Shown here: piece after piece, positions 46,368 to 60,569 of the stretch
Layout: each line of letters begins with the position of its first letter
Numbering within the stretch: the first letter of the stretch is position 1
NCBI RefSeq assembly: GCF_032854445.1
Contig: NC_088300.1
Coordinates: forward strand, 51,083,682 to 51,147,681
Reading direction: 5' to 3'
DNA length: 64,000 nucleotides
Origin: Liolophura sinensis
Lineage: Eukaryota; Mollusca; Polyplacophora; Chitonida; Chitonidae
Program-made: the position numbers and the translations under genes
Notes under the pieces: generated by a model
What the model saw: only the letters and a program-made list of their open reading frames with translations
Databases searched by the model: none
What the model was told of the DNA's origin: nothing

Positions 46368-46881
46368 ATGGAAGGGGTGGCAAAAAGTGCCTCCCCGGGT
46401 CTAAGTCACAGCCCCGGCTCCGTCTACAGTGAGGACTCTATCAGCGATACTACCCCCAACAACCGACGAGCCATGTCACCTAACCTAAGACGGGGGGACG
46501 GGATGTGGTGCTCAGAGTCGGACACGGAATCCCCAACCGGTGGCGCCCGATCACCGTCAAGGTCCCCGGCCCCTGCCCACCCACGGCACCCCGTCCCTCG
46601 TGCACCTAAACGAGAGAGACTTGAGGGTCCTCAACCGGCCCACCAGCAACCCCCTTCATCTTGCCTGTCCCGCCAAAACGGCACACACTCTGGACCCATC
46701 CAACACGCCCACGGTCAACCTGCACGCATCAACACGACGGCTTTCTCTGTCCTCGATATCTTAGATCCTGCAAAGTTTACGGGATCAGGGACAACGACGA
46801 AGAAAAAGGTGTGGCATCCGTGGCTTGATGAGAACTCGATGATAAGCAACGATGAAAAACTGGAAGAGGACATTCACACAG
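46368..46881 (+). CDS. Nkx1 homeobox gene, coding exon 1
   Basis: Encodes residues 1-171 of an NK1-class (slouch / NKX1 / SAX) transcription factor. The ATG at 46,368 is chosen because an in-frame TAA lies 27 bases upstream (46,341). The N-terminal half is rich in Ser, Pro and Arg and probably disordered. The conserved block TTAFSVLDILDPAKF (about residues 123-137) is the TN/eh1-type motif that recruits Groucho/TLE co-repressors in NK proteins. It is followed by a KKKVWHPW segment. The exon ends in CACACAG before GTAAGC at 46,882, leaving one base of a codon that joins exon 2 to make Asp172. In other animals NK1 genes act as nuclear repressors in mesoderm and nervous system patterning. No other homeobox gene is visible in the window. 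Confidence 0.93.
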
Positions 46882-49218
<2,337 letters not shown>

Positions 49219-50485
49219 CCTCGATAGAGGCGTCATAGAGTGCCATGTAAAACTGTCTCGCCTCGGGAGTTCAAGCACGGGACTGAAAAATAATATTCGG
49301 CCGGGAGAATAGAAAACATCATGTGCCAGAGAAACGGAAATCCAAGTGTTCAGTCAATTGTATTAATATCGCGGCACGGGAAATATGTCGGGGAAGCAGG
49401 ATTTCACCGAGACATTTGTGGTGTTGAAAGTATTACATAACTGTGTGAATGAGTCTGTTAATAATTTATCAGAGTGTATGAAGAAGAACAAAAGTTATAT
49501 GTTTAAATGTACATATATATTATATATACATATATTTGAAACCTAGCCACTGATCGTTAAAACCGTGGTTATGTCATACAGCAGCGTAAATTTGGGTCAT
49601 CTTCAAAAATGCTGTATAAGAATTTTTGTTTTCATTGATATATATGTTAAAGACAGATCTCAAAACAAAGTCCAGACTTAAACTTAGTGCTAGACTGTGG
49701 TTACTTTTCGGTAGAATCTGGTCATCAGATACAGAAAAGTGGATTAGACAGTATCATCATATTTGTATACTATGTGTTCTTCTGTGTCAAGTGCTTTACC
49801 AGCAAGGTTGTACTGTATTTCACAAACTCCAGAATGCCATGACAATGTTTCTTGTATGTACCAGAATCTGAACCTCGCCGCTTGTCGCGAAGTATGGAGT
49901 TCTAATAATTTACTAATTTCAAATTGTCATGCACTTAAAATTTGTGTTACACACATGATGAATTTTATCAGTTTCAATGAATCACGAGGCTTGAACAATT
50001 TTCTCTCTTTCTTTGCTGAATATTATAAGTTAATTATTTCTTCTGAAAACTTTTGTTCTTTATTTTACTCTTGTGCCAAATTTAGTCCACGCTCGCTGAA
50101 TGTGCTGCTTCGTTCAGAAAATTCAGAAACTAATTTATCCTTTTCAAAATGACGTATGCCATAAAACTCTTAACAGACATCTTTTGACAGGGAATTTTAT
50201 TACTTTGAATTCCAGTTTGCAAACTACACTATCAACAGTGCGCTGTTATCCTAATACTTTGAAATATCTCTAACGATTGCATTTAATACACAATTTCCAT
50301 TTTATGTGTTTTTCCTTTAAACTTGTATATGTATAAAGACGTCGCCGTCGTGTATATTTTTTTCAGGTTTAAGTACATCTTGTTTACTCTAGTACTTTCC
50401 TTATAATATTTCTCAGCTGAATTTCTATATAAAATGGTTACAAAAGACTTTCTTATGTAAGGTATAAGGTACCATCTTGAGTGAA

Positions 50486-50491
50486 AATAAA
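50486..50491 (+). terminator. Candidate poly(A) signal 1
   Basis: AATAAA in the plus strand about 1.27 kb after the Nkx1 stop codon. Confidence 0.4.
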
Positions 50492-50647
50492 TATGATTTC
50501 TGATCATTTCAAACCTGTGACATTAACTGTTTACTCCCAGTGATAGCCCCTTTTTACAGTAATACGTTCCCTGGTCTTTGCTTATATACTACATCAACCA
50601 GTCGTATCATTTACAGTCATGTTATCTCAGGTGCTGCTGTATATATA

Positions 50648-50653
50648 AATAAA
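50648..50653 (+). terminator. Candidate poly(A) signal 2
   Basis: AATAAA followed within about 30 bases by TGTCC and TTATGTTG, a weak GU-rich context. Confidence 0.4.
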
Positions 50654-50659
50654 TTATGT

Positions 50660-52080
50660 CCAATCTTATGTTGATACAAACTGTGTCACTGCGTTATGTT
50701 TTGTCTGCATGGTACAAGTTTTAAATTGTCAGGAAAATTTCGAACACAGTGCATGTTTTGGACTTACATATCAGTATAGTAAAGCTAACATTGTATATTT
50801 TGTTATAATGAGAATGATAAAAAATCGCATTACAATTGTCTTTCAGCTTCCAGTATGATTATACGAGTATTTTTTTTAATCTAAGTTTTGCATATGATGA
50901 AATAACGTCGAACGATTTACAATACAGCATCATATAATATAGTGTGTTAAAAGGTATAGGTTTTAGGTGTTTGCAAGGCTATGTTATCAGCCTGGAAAAT
51001 CATGTCTAATTTTCTCTACTAGTCAGTTCGATTAAGCACCCTTGCCTACTAATAAAAGTCCGGAATGTTTCCGGTCCTCTTGACAGCCGAATTGAGGAGA
51101 GGTAGTGGGGGGATAAAGAAGTTGGGAGGGGGGGTCTGGGTATAGGGAGGAGGAGCGACCAATTCTCTTCCATCACGACGTGTTAGTCACACAGTATTTT
51201 ACCGTAACCTTCCATGGCCTTGTCTTGATAACTCACCGGGTAAAGACTTCTTTATGTTAGATTTTGCTGATGTGATATTCTTAAGGAGCGTCGCTTTGTA
51301 GCTATTGTGGGATGAGATTGACATAAATGGCTTAAAGCGACGAACTTTATAAGGGCAGCACTGGAAAGATATTTGGCCTAAATGGCGGTCAATTGTGAGC
51401 GGAGGTTGGTCGAATCTGAACTCGGCGGTGAACGATGGCAGGGTCTCTAATCTGAAAGGAGAGAGTCTATTAGAGCGCAAGGAACGGTCTGCACCTCGCT
51501 ATCTGTTGAACAAATCAGGTAAAAAGAACAACTGTAAAACTGCCATGTTAAGTCAGGTCTAAGCCGGGCAATTTCAACAGGCTGAATGCGTTTCAAGGGA
51601 CTGGACACGACTTGTAACAGCGCCATCTATCGATCAACTCAACAGAGCGAACAATGGCTGTATTTGCTCAAGGAAAACGATACCTAGCAGAGTACTAATC
51701 CCTCTTATTAAATATTTCCCCCGCGAATGCATAGTCCCCAATAATACGGAATACTAAGTAAATTTTGTCTGACGCCTTCGCTACGATTAGCCCAGTAGCT
51801 GGGTTTATGGCCGCCTGTGTATATAGGAACACAAGATATAAAATTAGACATGGATAGTTTCTATAAGAAAAAGCAGTTTTGTTTTTCAGGATAATGTGAC
51901 AAAATAACCACAAGTTTAATGATTTACGCCATGCACGCGGACTGATTTTGAGTTGGCGTGAATGAAAGCAAAACTGAAATCTTTTATGCTCCGTGTTTTG
52001 TGAGTCCTTATACCTATTAAAGTTTAACTTTGGGTGTGACTTTCTACAGGGGCAGGATGTTTATGGAACAGACGCTCGTA
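50660..52080. other. Non-coding, with a G-rich tract
   Basis: 51,050-51,710 is GC-richer. GGGAGGGGGGGTCTGGGTAT AGGG at 51,124-51,147 has four G3+ runs with loops of 1, 3 and 4 nt on the plus strand, the pattern of a G-quadruplex. No gene. Confidence 0.55.
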
Positions 52081-52082
52081 GC

Positions 52083-52906
52083 GTAGTGTAATACAATCCC
52101 GTTATCTAACAATTATTACATTCTGGGTAGTATTTGCTAACCGTAAAATATAGCATTATTATATAATGGCTAGCAAATGTTACTACAGTACAGTGTAATC
52201 AGTATATTTTATATTATTGTGGATAGTTATCACCTATCGCGGCCAACTATGCATCAACTTATTCACTTCACGCAATTAATGTAATTGCGTTCATAGAATT
52301 GTGTTTACAGATGAGTAAGTATCTGTTAAAGGGACATCTAGTGAGACGTGATATTACATTAGACGTATGGGACGGTCTCTGGCTGGCCAGTGAGGCCTCA
52401 TTTCCTCATACCCACCTTCCGCTGATTTTGCCGTGCATGGCCGTACATTAGTTTGTCTGGTACCTGGCGAAGTGCAGTGGTTTCCTCCGATCTCTGCACA
52501 GTTTCTTCAACCATAATTTTTTTCACAGAAATAATAAAAAAATTCATGCATTTTATTATAGCTATCTAGGAGCATATCCCTGATTTGTTAATCTCATATT
52601 CAAAGGGGTACAGTCCATGAAGGCTATGGTTTATTTGGTATAAATTCGTCTTCGCAGACTTCGGAAAATTCTGTTTACATTATAAGATCTAGGTAGTGAT
52701 TTAGAGTGTAACACGTTACATAATGGGTAGAATGCATCCTGTGAATGTTATTGTTAATGTATAGAAAATTACACTTTGTGTAACAAGTGCTACCCGTAAT
52801 GCAATAATGCTACATGTACTATGGATATCACATGTATTAATGTTACTTTAGAGGTAGCTAGTACTATACCGATAGTGTAATAATTGTAACGGATTGTACT
52901 ACACTC
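52083..52906. mobile_element. Inverted-repeat element, about 824 bp
   Basis: The left end GTAGTGTAATACAATCCC, then CAATTATTACA, is an imperfect inverted complement of the right end, which contains TGTAATAATTG and CGGATTGTACTACACTC. The arms are about 55 bp with roughly 75% match. The interior is AT-rich and non-coding, with further TGTAAC/GTTACA motifs near both ends. Fits a non-autonomous DNA transposon; no clear target-site duplication seen. Confidence 0.55.
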
Positions 52907-52909
52907 TGG

Positions 52910-54153
52910 GCATCTAGGTGTTGGGGGAAGACGAGGGTGGGTGGGAGCGGTGGCAAAAGGGACATCATTTATTTAATGCTGGTCATTTTCTTGTATTCAG
53001 CATTGTTTTATTCAGGTCCCGTGCGAAACGTTTATATAGGATGTAGTAGATCTGGTGAAGGTAAAAATAGGCATGTCGCCTGAATTAAATGTTCAGTCTC
53101 CTAGGTAACATGGTGTGTATGTAAACAAATAAATCTTATATCATAACATGCAGGAAGCGGGAATCAAAAGAATTATAACTTAAAGACAAAGGAAACACAA
53201 ACGTGAAGTACATGTCAGATGAAAGGTAACTAAACACTGTCCATAAAAAATAGTTCGACTTATTTTTTTAGGAATTTTTTCAACCTAGTAAATTAAAAAT
53301 GCATTTGAAACTTTGGATTCTGCAATGGCCTTTTCTGAAAATATTGGAACTAGTGACTTCACATAAGATGTATGCCTCTAAACACACATAAACTGCTAAC
53401 ATTCATCATTCAAAATTCATATATATACATAGATCTGTGAATGTATTCACGGAAAGGACATTGAAACAAACTATTTCAAGTAAAAGCAGGGATGTGACAT
53501 CACTAATGCCCTCCTTATACAAACCACCGTAAAAATCCGATGTTCTAAAATCATATTACTAAAAAGTCTAAAAACTGGGACTTTTTAGTGGTCAGAGTTT
53601 AATGGTCTTCAATATAATATATACTTCATCTGAGTGTTTTCTTTGCCTTTAAAACTTCTTTGTTTTACAGGTCAGTGTTTACATGCTGCTTTCTCGGCGT
53701 TTCACTAATTCTTTTGTTCGTTTTATACAACTGCACAAAAAACCCCAGATGTTAACATTCAACATTCAAGAGCGTGATCTTTGCAATACAAAATAAATGT
53801 GCTTAATGTTTAATTGTATAACACTTAAACACGTTGATCCGAATTGAAACTTGTGACCTAATTTATCATGTAAAGAAGTGAAACTATACAGGCAATAATA
53901 AACAGTATTTGGTTCACACGGCAATGAATCTCAAATGAAAGAATTTATAATTGATATTGTTTCTTGTTAGTCGTTAACAAAAGTAAAAAAACATGGGATC
54001 TGGTTACTTTTTGATGTCCAATTATATAGTTCTATATAAGTTCATAAATAAAATGAACAGAATGTTATATGTATAACAATTCTTGACTCTTGGGTGTGCT
54101 TCTTAATGTGGTAACGTAAGAGACAGTTTCTTCTGTCAGATCGGTATTAATGG

Positions 54154-54155
<2 letters not shown>
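52910..54155. other. No feature seen
   Basis: AT-rich sequence without repeats or ORFs of note, except a GGTGGGTGGGAG-type G-rich stretch near 52,935. Confidence 0.5.
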
Positions 54156-54156
<1 letters not shown>

Positions 54157-54226
<70 letters not shown>

Positions 54227-54234
54227 TATATATA
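54157..54234. repeat. (AT)n microsatellite
   Basis: About 78 bp of AT dinucleotide with two AAATA interruptions near its right end. Confidence 0.97.
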
Positions 54235-54239
54235 ACGGG

Positions 54240-56070
54240 AAATACAGTATATCTTGTGGACTACAGTGGTTTACGGCGAGCCAGAAGCACCACCAACCCT
54301 GGGTATATTCACAGATGGTCAGCTTTGCTGAGGACTAATGCGATGTACCTGGTGCATGGGGTCTGCTGGGTAGCAGGTGCTTGTTTGTCTGTATTATTCT
54401 ATAACAGTCTGTGACATCCGACAATTTGTCCCGTCGACGTCTTTCGATAAGACCCACGAAGCCTTGAGGAGATAAAGGCGGTAATTGTTTGATATGGACA
54501 AGCCTGGAGGACACAGGCGAGCATATCTGTGCGCGGGACATCCGCGGGTAATCGTGCTATAATTGAAGCTGTTCCTCTGCTCTTTGTAACATACGTCCGG
54601 ATATTTGAGAAAAGCGGCAAATATAATTAGAGATAATTTGGTATTCGTATGATGGCTCATGTTGCCTTGTTGTCGAGGAGCTCTTCACAGGTGGAGGTAA
54701 ATATTTGCGATGCGGTCACCGTGAAGACGGGCGGGGAAGTCGAATAGCTCAAGTCTCCCATCCAAATAGCGGATTACTCGAAGAAATCGTTAGTTAATTC
54801 ATGTCTAATCATGTAATTTTCTCCGTGTTTGTTCGGTTATAGAGTCTTTTGCTTTCTTTCCTCTCCTGTTACTCTACAGAGTCACATATGCTTGTCTATA
54901 ACCTTATGCTATTCGCTTCTCATATAATACCCTTAGTTCGCAGTCACCATTAAGTTTCCGATCGCCTGAAGACAAATCCCCGTGCTAATAGCTACCTCTT
55001 CTCACACCGTCTCCTTGTAATCTGTCATGCTAATTGAAGTTTAATTGATAACGGCCACTCGGTATTTCCTGAAATAGACAAGCACTCAAGAACCACTTTG
55101 TCAACAGTAGTCCGTGTTCATTTTTTATTCACTCTCATCAAGACATAATGCAATGCAAACGGAATAGATAACTACGATTAAGCGAGTTTTTGGTATATAC
55201 TTGCAGCGGCCTGAAATCTGTAAGTGGTATCAGCAGACATAATTTTCAGTTGATTAGTGTTGCTGCATGAACGATCAATGTCTTCAAGGAAATGTCGAAT
55301 ATAATCGCTTTAAAACGTGATGGAACTGATGTAAAACAAAACGCAGTTGATGACTACATTACACCACAGATTTTACGGTTGAAGCACTAACATATTGTTA
55401 CCTTGCAAAATTATTATTCATTCCTTTTCCAAGCAACACTTGATCACAAGTGCATGCTAACATTATAATATACTTGTTATCTGTAAATTTACATATTAAA
55501 CTGAAAATGGCTTCCATGTGTGGATATAAGAACTATACTTTCTAGGTCATCATATCATCAGTTTGTCTCACATAGCAAAGTTTTGAAGGAAAAAAATACT
55601 GATTTAAATACCAAAATAAATTTGGCTAAATCATTAAAAATTGCCTTTATTTTGATTTTACTAAATCCATATTTAGTTTCCAGGCTTTTGTAATGAACAA
55701 TCAAATACTGTTGAAACTCAGGAAACAGAGATTTACACAGTTTTTATGACTTGGACATGTACAAGAGAAAGAATTAAATTTAAACCTGTCACATTAAGAA
55801 AAAAATATTTTAAATAGTGCAGGTAAATGTAATAATAAGAAGCGAGTGTCTTTTTGTTACTAATTTGGTTATATTTTATTGTATTCACATGTTTATTTTG
55901 TTAGGTGCTCACCTATATGCGTCTGTTTTTTTTTTAATTAACACTACCTGCAGAACATACATGTATGCCACAGATATGGCCATTGTAATATTTGATCTAT
56001 ATATAGCCCCTTCCACTATAATCGGCTATATGAGTATGTCCACTGGCAGTGTTCGCTTAACTCTCATCCA
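54240..56070. other. Non-coding; GC-richer island 54,280-55,080
   Basis: The island lies about 5 kb downstream of Nkx1 and contains TTAGTTAATTC and CTAATCATGTAAT motifs. Minus-strand ORFs of 68-88 codons overlap each other in different frames, which argues against any being real. Confidence 0.35.
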
Positions 56071-56072
56071 CA

Positions 56073-56280
56073 CATTTATTTATTTATTAATTTGATTGGT
56101 GTTTTACGCCATACTCAAGAATATTTCACTTATATGACGGTGACCAGCAATATGGTGGGAGGAAACCGGGCAGAGCCCGCGGGAAACCACGACCATCCGG
56201 AGGTTGCTGCAAGACCTTCCCACTTATGGCCTGAGAGGAAGCCAGCATGAGCTGGACTTGAACTCTCAGCGACCTCACAT
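56073..56280 (-). mobile_element. SINE, longest copy of the first family (minus)
   Basis: TATTTATTAATTTGATTGGT, TTTTACGCCATACTCAAGAA, ATATGACGGTGACCAGCAAT, CCGGGCAGAGCCCGCGG, GAGAGGAAGCCAGCATGAGC and TGGACTTGAACTCTCAGCGA. The last segment is a tRNA-like B-box region (TTGAACTC complement), so this copy reaches into the tRNA-derived head. The A-box part is not recognisable. Confidence 0.88.
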
Positions 56281-56400
56281 TCAGACATTAACTAACTGGT
56301 ATAAAATATGTTAGTTTCAATATGTATAGTACATTTACTGGTTTTCCTCAGGATAATAGCTACTCCTTTAAACTCTGTTCTCCCCTGACTTGAATGTCCA

Positions 56401-56446
56401 CTTGGATGACGTTATCTTGGATGACGTTATCTTGGATGACGTTACC
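56401..56446. repeat. Three 15-bp tandem copies with CRE-like core
   Basis: CTTGGATGACGTTAT occurs three times in tandem; the third ends CC. Each copy contains TGACGTTA. Confidence 0.9.
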
Positions 56447-56449
56447 CTG

Positions 56450-57405
56450 TGTGGTATCCCAGAATGTTTAGTAGATCACAGAGTCAGTAGATTTGGAGCC
56501 TTGGTATACACTTGCTCAATGTGAATCAGTATTTACTCTCCTCAATGTTTTTAAAAATTTTTTTTCTGGTATAGCTTCTGTATGGATGTGTAACACCCGT
56601 TTGCCACGTGCCCAATCTGTATTCTACATATGTTCTATTATTCTGAAAATATCTTAATGGTTAAAAACAATTTGATGATTTTGCTTGTATCTTCATGGGT
56701 ATTTACTTATTTTTTGAGGCTAATTTTTGTCCTTACCCATGTCTTGCTATGAAAATGGCGCTTATACACTAGAGCAATTGCGATAAAACATGAAAAGGAA
56801 AAGAGGATAAAAATACGATGTTGAGAACATCTTATAGACCGAAATATGTCTTTCGTTATTTTTTTCTTCCATTTCTCTATTTTTGAAAAACTTGAAAATA
56901 AAAAATAGTCTCTATACACCGCAAAAATGGGTGTTAAGAGGCTAAACATGTCAACTGAAACAAGCATATAAGAATAAATATAATGAAATCAAAATTAGAA
57001 AGCCGATGAAAAACTCTCATTTTTTATTTCACATTCCATATTTTTGCTGATATTTTATCTCGCATTCTATCACAGCAGTCTGTATTAATACAATGTGTTC
57101 TGAAATGAACATATAGATAAAAGGAAACCAGATTTATAACCTATTATATATAAAAAAAAGGCCTGAAAAGACAATAAAAATACAAAGTTGAGAGCATCTT
57201 AAAGACCGAAATATATGTCTTTTGTTATGATAGCTCCAGTGACGTCACACAATACTTCAGGCAAAATTATATGATTAAAATATCGGTATGTCTTGGTCTA
57301 TGTATTCAAAATATACATACACATCTTGTGTGGGCACAATTTTGCGTATGCAATCAAGTCATGTCAGCTCGGTGCAGACAAATATACATGGTTTTAAACG
57401 TGCAC
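56450..57405. other. No gene; AT-rich with a short local duplication
   Basis: CATCTTATAGACCGAAATATG near 56,829 and CATCTTAAAGACCGAAATATA near 57,193 are direct copies, with further similarity (ATAAAAATACRAWGTTGAGA) just before each. This is an imperfect 364-bp-spaced direct repeat. Confidence 0.55.
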
Positions 57406-58110
57406 CTTAAAGTATTAATATGGTGATTCTTCACACTGAAACAAATTATAACAAACATTATGTAAAATATCGTTCGAATCCAACTTAATGTTTTTTCCGA
57501 TTGTCAGCTTTCTACGCATAAAAAGCACTTGTGTTGAAATCTAACACAACTACTTGTGTTGTTTTCATTCACCACAGAAATGTCTTAGCCCAACACAAAC
57601 ATGTTTTAAATATATGTGAAGTACACATGCATGGCTTCTTTCAGAGGCATTTAGGAATTGGGATGGTGTAGATTGACAGAGGCATTACTTATGGATAACA
57701 ACTCCTGGATTTATTGTGTTGGTGACGTTTCGATGTTGGTCATGAAACTTCACCAACACAATAGTTGTTATCCGTAAGTAATGCCTCTGTCAATCTACAC
57801 ATGCATGTTTGTGTTACAAAATAATAAAACACAAACTTGTGTTGAAACAAAACGAGGTAGTTTATGCATACCAGGCGCAATTGCGTTGGCATAACAAAAC
57901 TTGTGTATTTTGCAATAAGTATTGCGTATAACTTCCAACGCATCTTGTGGTCAATACTTCCTACACAAAACCGTTCATGTGTTAATTCAACAGAAGATCT
58001 AGAATAGCTCAAATATGACACAGGACTTTTGTTGGGGAGAACACAACTATGTGTTTCATACAACACAAGTGTATTTTGTGTGTATTTTTGCCGCTTTTTC
58101 CTTTAATATA
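57405..58110. mobile_element. Element rich in AACACAA/TTGTGTT motifs
   Basis: More than a dozen AACACAA or TTGTGTT/ACTTGTGT motifs in both orientations across about 700 bp, with no ORF. The left edge TTAAAGTATTAATATGGTGAT resembles that of the element at 20,730. A long hairpin is nested at 57,666-57,800. Probably a non-autonomous DNA element; ends not defined. Confidence 0.45.
57666..57800. repeat. Near-perfect 135-nt hairpin
   Basis: The left arm 57,666-57,731 and right arm 57,744-57,800 pair over 57 positions with two mismatches and one 9-nt bulge (CCTGGATTT) around a 12-nt loop (GATGTTGGTCAT). Arms begin GTGTAGATTGACAGAGGCAT. TACACATGCATG occurs just left of the hairpin near 57,623 and again at its right end, possibly a target-site duplication. 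Confidence 0.85.
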
Positions 58111-60330
58111 TATCGTATATATTGCTGTGGTAATTATGTATAGCCCAACACTAAATAAAATGCCGACATTTCACTAACCTGATTTCGCAAGATATTTCGT
58201 TTCACAGAATCGCGTTTTACGCTCATAAATATGACACGGATTTGTTCAATGACATGTACTGTATAGGAAATACTCGTGGTTACTGAAAATATTTTAGACG
58301 CCTTATATACGAAAATGGATGCTTATTACTTATAGCCAAATGACGCTAAAAGCAGGAGAGGTCAACGACGACCGCCAGCAGACGTTTTACTGACGTGATT
58401 CCACCAGAGATTTCATTTCACGGACTCACCTTTGACCTCTCCGTCACTTATACACTTACATCTCTTTTTACAAACCGGTAGTCCCCTCTCAAGATGCTCG
58501 GCTAATCCCATACTCGGATTGTCCCTCTTGTTTTGTGAAGAGTATAAAGAAATTTTGACCTTGTGGGTAAGGGAGTCCTTTCAATCCGATTAGGCTCTCT
58601 GTATCGAGTTAAGTATTATAAAGATCGACTGTCACTGTGATCGGGATCTCTCAGGGTTTAATAGCACGGTCAGGATGAATTCATTTACACACGATCGTTT
58701 TAACACTTATCAAATTTCCATCGAAATATTTATATCTGTAAGTGATCCCCACTTGCTATTTTAACGAAACAAGGATGTCTCTTGGTCTAGCCATCTGGTC
58801 GCCTTTCTTGATAAAAAGCTTTAATTAGAAACCGGAAATTGGAAAGAAGGGCAAAGTATTTGTCAAGAAATGTATAAACAAGAGCAGTGGTGAATGAGCG
58901 ATAATTATTCTGAAAAAAAATACCAGTATTTTGTAAATGGGTTCTATAAATGACATACTGCTTTCATGCTGACTTGGTATAAGATATAAAGGTCCAGGAC
59001 TTGAGTGAACCATATGGTATGTTCCCTCGAAGCACGTGTATGTAATGTTCCACGATTATAAGCATTTATTTATGGGGTATATTCTCCAAAATATATACAT
59101 GGCATATAAACAACGTATACTTGATTATGTTTTGGTGTCCTTGTTAAAGTCAAAAGATTTATCTGGTACCTGTTTGATATCTCTGGCCGTGTATAGCCGA
59201 ATGGCTTTTATTTGGAAGTCCTCTATAGACGATAACCAATTACCAGGTTCGAATCTAGCTCACGTTGGATATAGCATGACCTCTATCGCATTTGTGAAAA
59301 TTTTATAAATGTTGCGCAAAATCAGTGAAGTGTAAACAATTAATTTGCCCTGTTTGACAGTGTATCGATCTGTAAAGTATTGAGCCCAATTGCGCGTTTA
59401 GGTTCTGGGTGGTTAGTAAATGGTGATATTTATAGATTGGTCGAAGTTGTTTCTGAACTCCTCAAAAGATGAACACAACATTTATTCTGACTAACACTGG
59501 ATTTTGGGTATGGTATATTACACGGTATATCTTGTCCATATCACTGGAAAGTGCTGAATACTTTTAATTCTCAGACAGATATCTTCCGTTAAAAATGTAT
59601 AAATTTTGTGATACAAACTGTATTAAAGAAACTGGCTTTTGGAAATTTGACTTCCGATATTGTTTAACCGGTGAACTGCATGTGTTTTGAGTACTCCGTT
59701 TATATTCTAACGGATTAGAATTACTTGCTGTTGAGATTAATAAATGATATTTAAAAACTTGGTTAAGTAAAAGTATTGTCATTATTTGAGAGTACACAGC
59801 AATTTTGATACAGCTCGAAATCTATGGCTGACCACTTCAGGGCCACTTTAGAATTAGCTACTTCGAGAGAAACGTTTAATCCTGATTGTTGACCTTCACA
59901 TCTAGCTTCCAGTTTCAGACCGAGGCTTAACCTAGTTTTGTGCTGTTTTGATGGCCATCTTTATGTGGTAGAAACTTCCAAGCCCTTACACCTATATATA
60001 CAAGTATATTTTTTTTCCATTCGCACGGCACAAATTCACGTGAGAAGAATATGTTCTAGTATTCTGTGGGACGAGCGGAATCCAGGGTGGTAGAAAAAAG
60101 CGTCCATAATATTGTAGATAAGCCTCAGTTACCTGTAAATCAGCACCTGACCAATCTGATTATGCGATTCAAACTTTAAAATTATGGACTACACGCATGC
60201 GCGGCGAGACTTTTGATTGTTTGGATAACAAGATGATTGTCTGCTTGTGGGGCATTTGTTCATTGAACATCTCCTAAATGTCTTCCTCCAACTGGATGGT
60301 GGAGTTTCGTCAGTAACTTGCCTATATATA
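58110..60330. other. Non-coding; GC-richer stretch 58,350-58,640
   Basis: The stretch contains no recognisable peptide. Plus ORF 59,036-59,308 and minus ORF 59,564-59,797 are AT-rich frames without motifs. Confidence 0.4.
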
Positions 60331-60332
60331 AA

Positions 60333-60452
60333 GGTCAGAGCTCTGCCCCGGACATTTCGGTTTCCTCCACACCTGCATATGAAATTGGCCGCCATCGTAT
60401 AAGTGAAAAATTCTTGAAAATGGCATTAAACAACAATCAAATAAATACATGA
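60333..60452 (+). mobile_element. Diverged SINE copy
   Basis: AGAGCTCTGCCCCGGACATT, CGGTTTCCTCC, TTGGCCGCCATCGTATAAGT, GAAAAATTCTTGAAAATGGC and a CAATCAAATAAATAC tail match the first SINE family with many substitutions. Confidence 0.75.
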
Positions 60453-60487
60453 AAGAATAGGATGGCCAGGTAGAACCTGGGAAGAGT

Positions 60488-60563
60488 TGTCTTAACCAAG
60501 GCAATAGAGTCGATCTTTTTTCTCTCTCTCTTTGGTCTTAACCAAAGCAATTGAGTTGATCTT
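60488..60563. repeat. Direct repeat of 29 bp, spaced 47 bp
   Basis: GTCTTAACCAAGGCAATAGA continuing to GTCGATCTT and GTCTTAACCAAAGCAATTGA continuing to GTTGATCTT, separated by a CT-rich run. Confidence 0.85.
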
Positions 60564-60569
60564 ACTTTA

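Larger units (their letters stand above)
49219..50660 (+). other. Probable Nkx1 3' UTR
   Basis: AT-rich with no repeat and no convincing ORF. A 129-codon frame at 49,763-50,152 has no start context or homology that I recognise. Two AATAAA hexamers at 50,486-50,491 and 50,648-50,653 are the first good poly(A) signals, so the 3' UTR may be about 1.3-1.45 kb. Confidence 0.5.

Noticed and set aside
46540-46764. 74-codon plus ORF inside Nkx1 exon 1
   Set aside because: Shadow in another frame of the GC-rich coding exon.
49763-50152. 129-codon ORF after Nkx1
   Set aside because: Lies in the probable 3' UTR; no motif, no splice context and AT-rich codon content.
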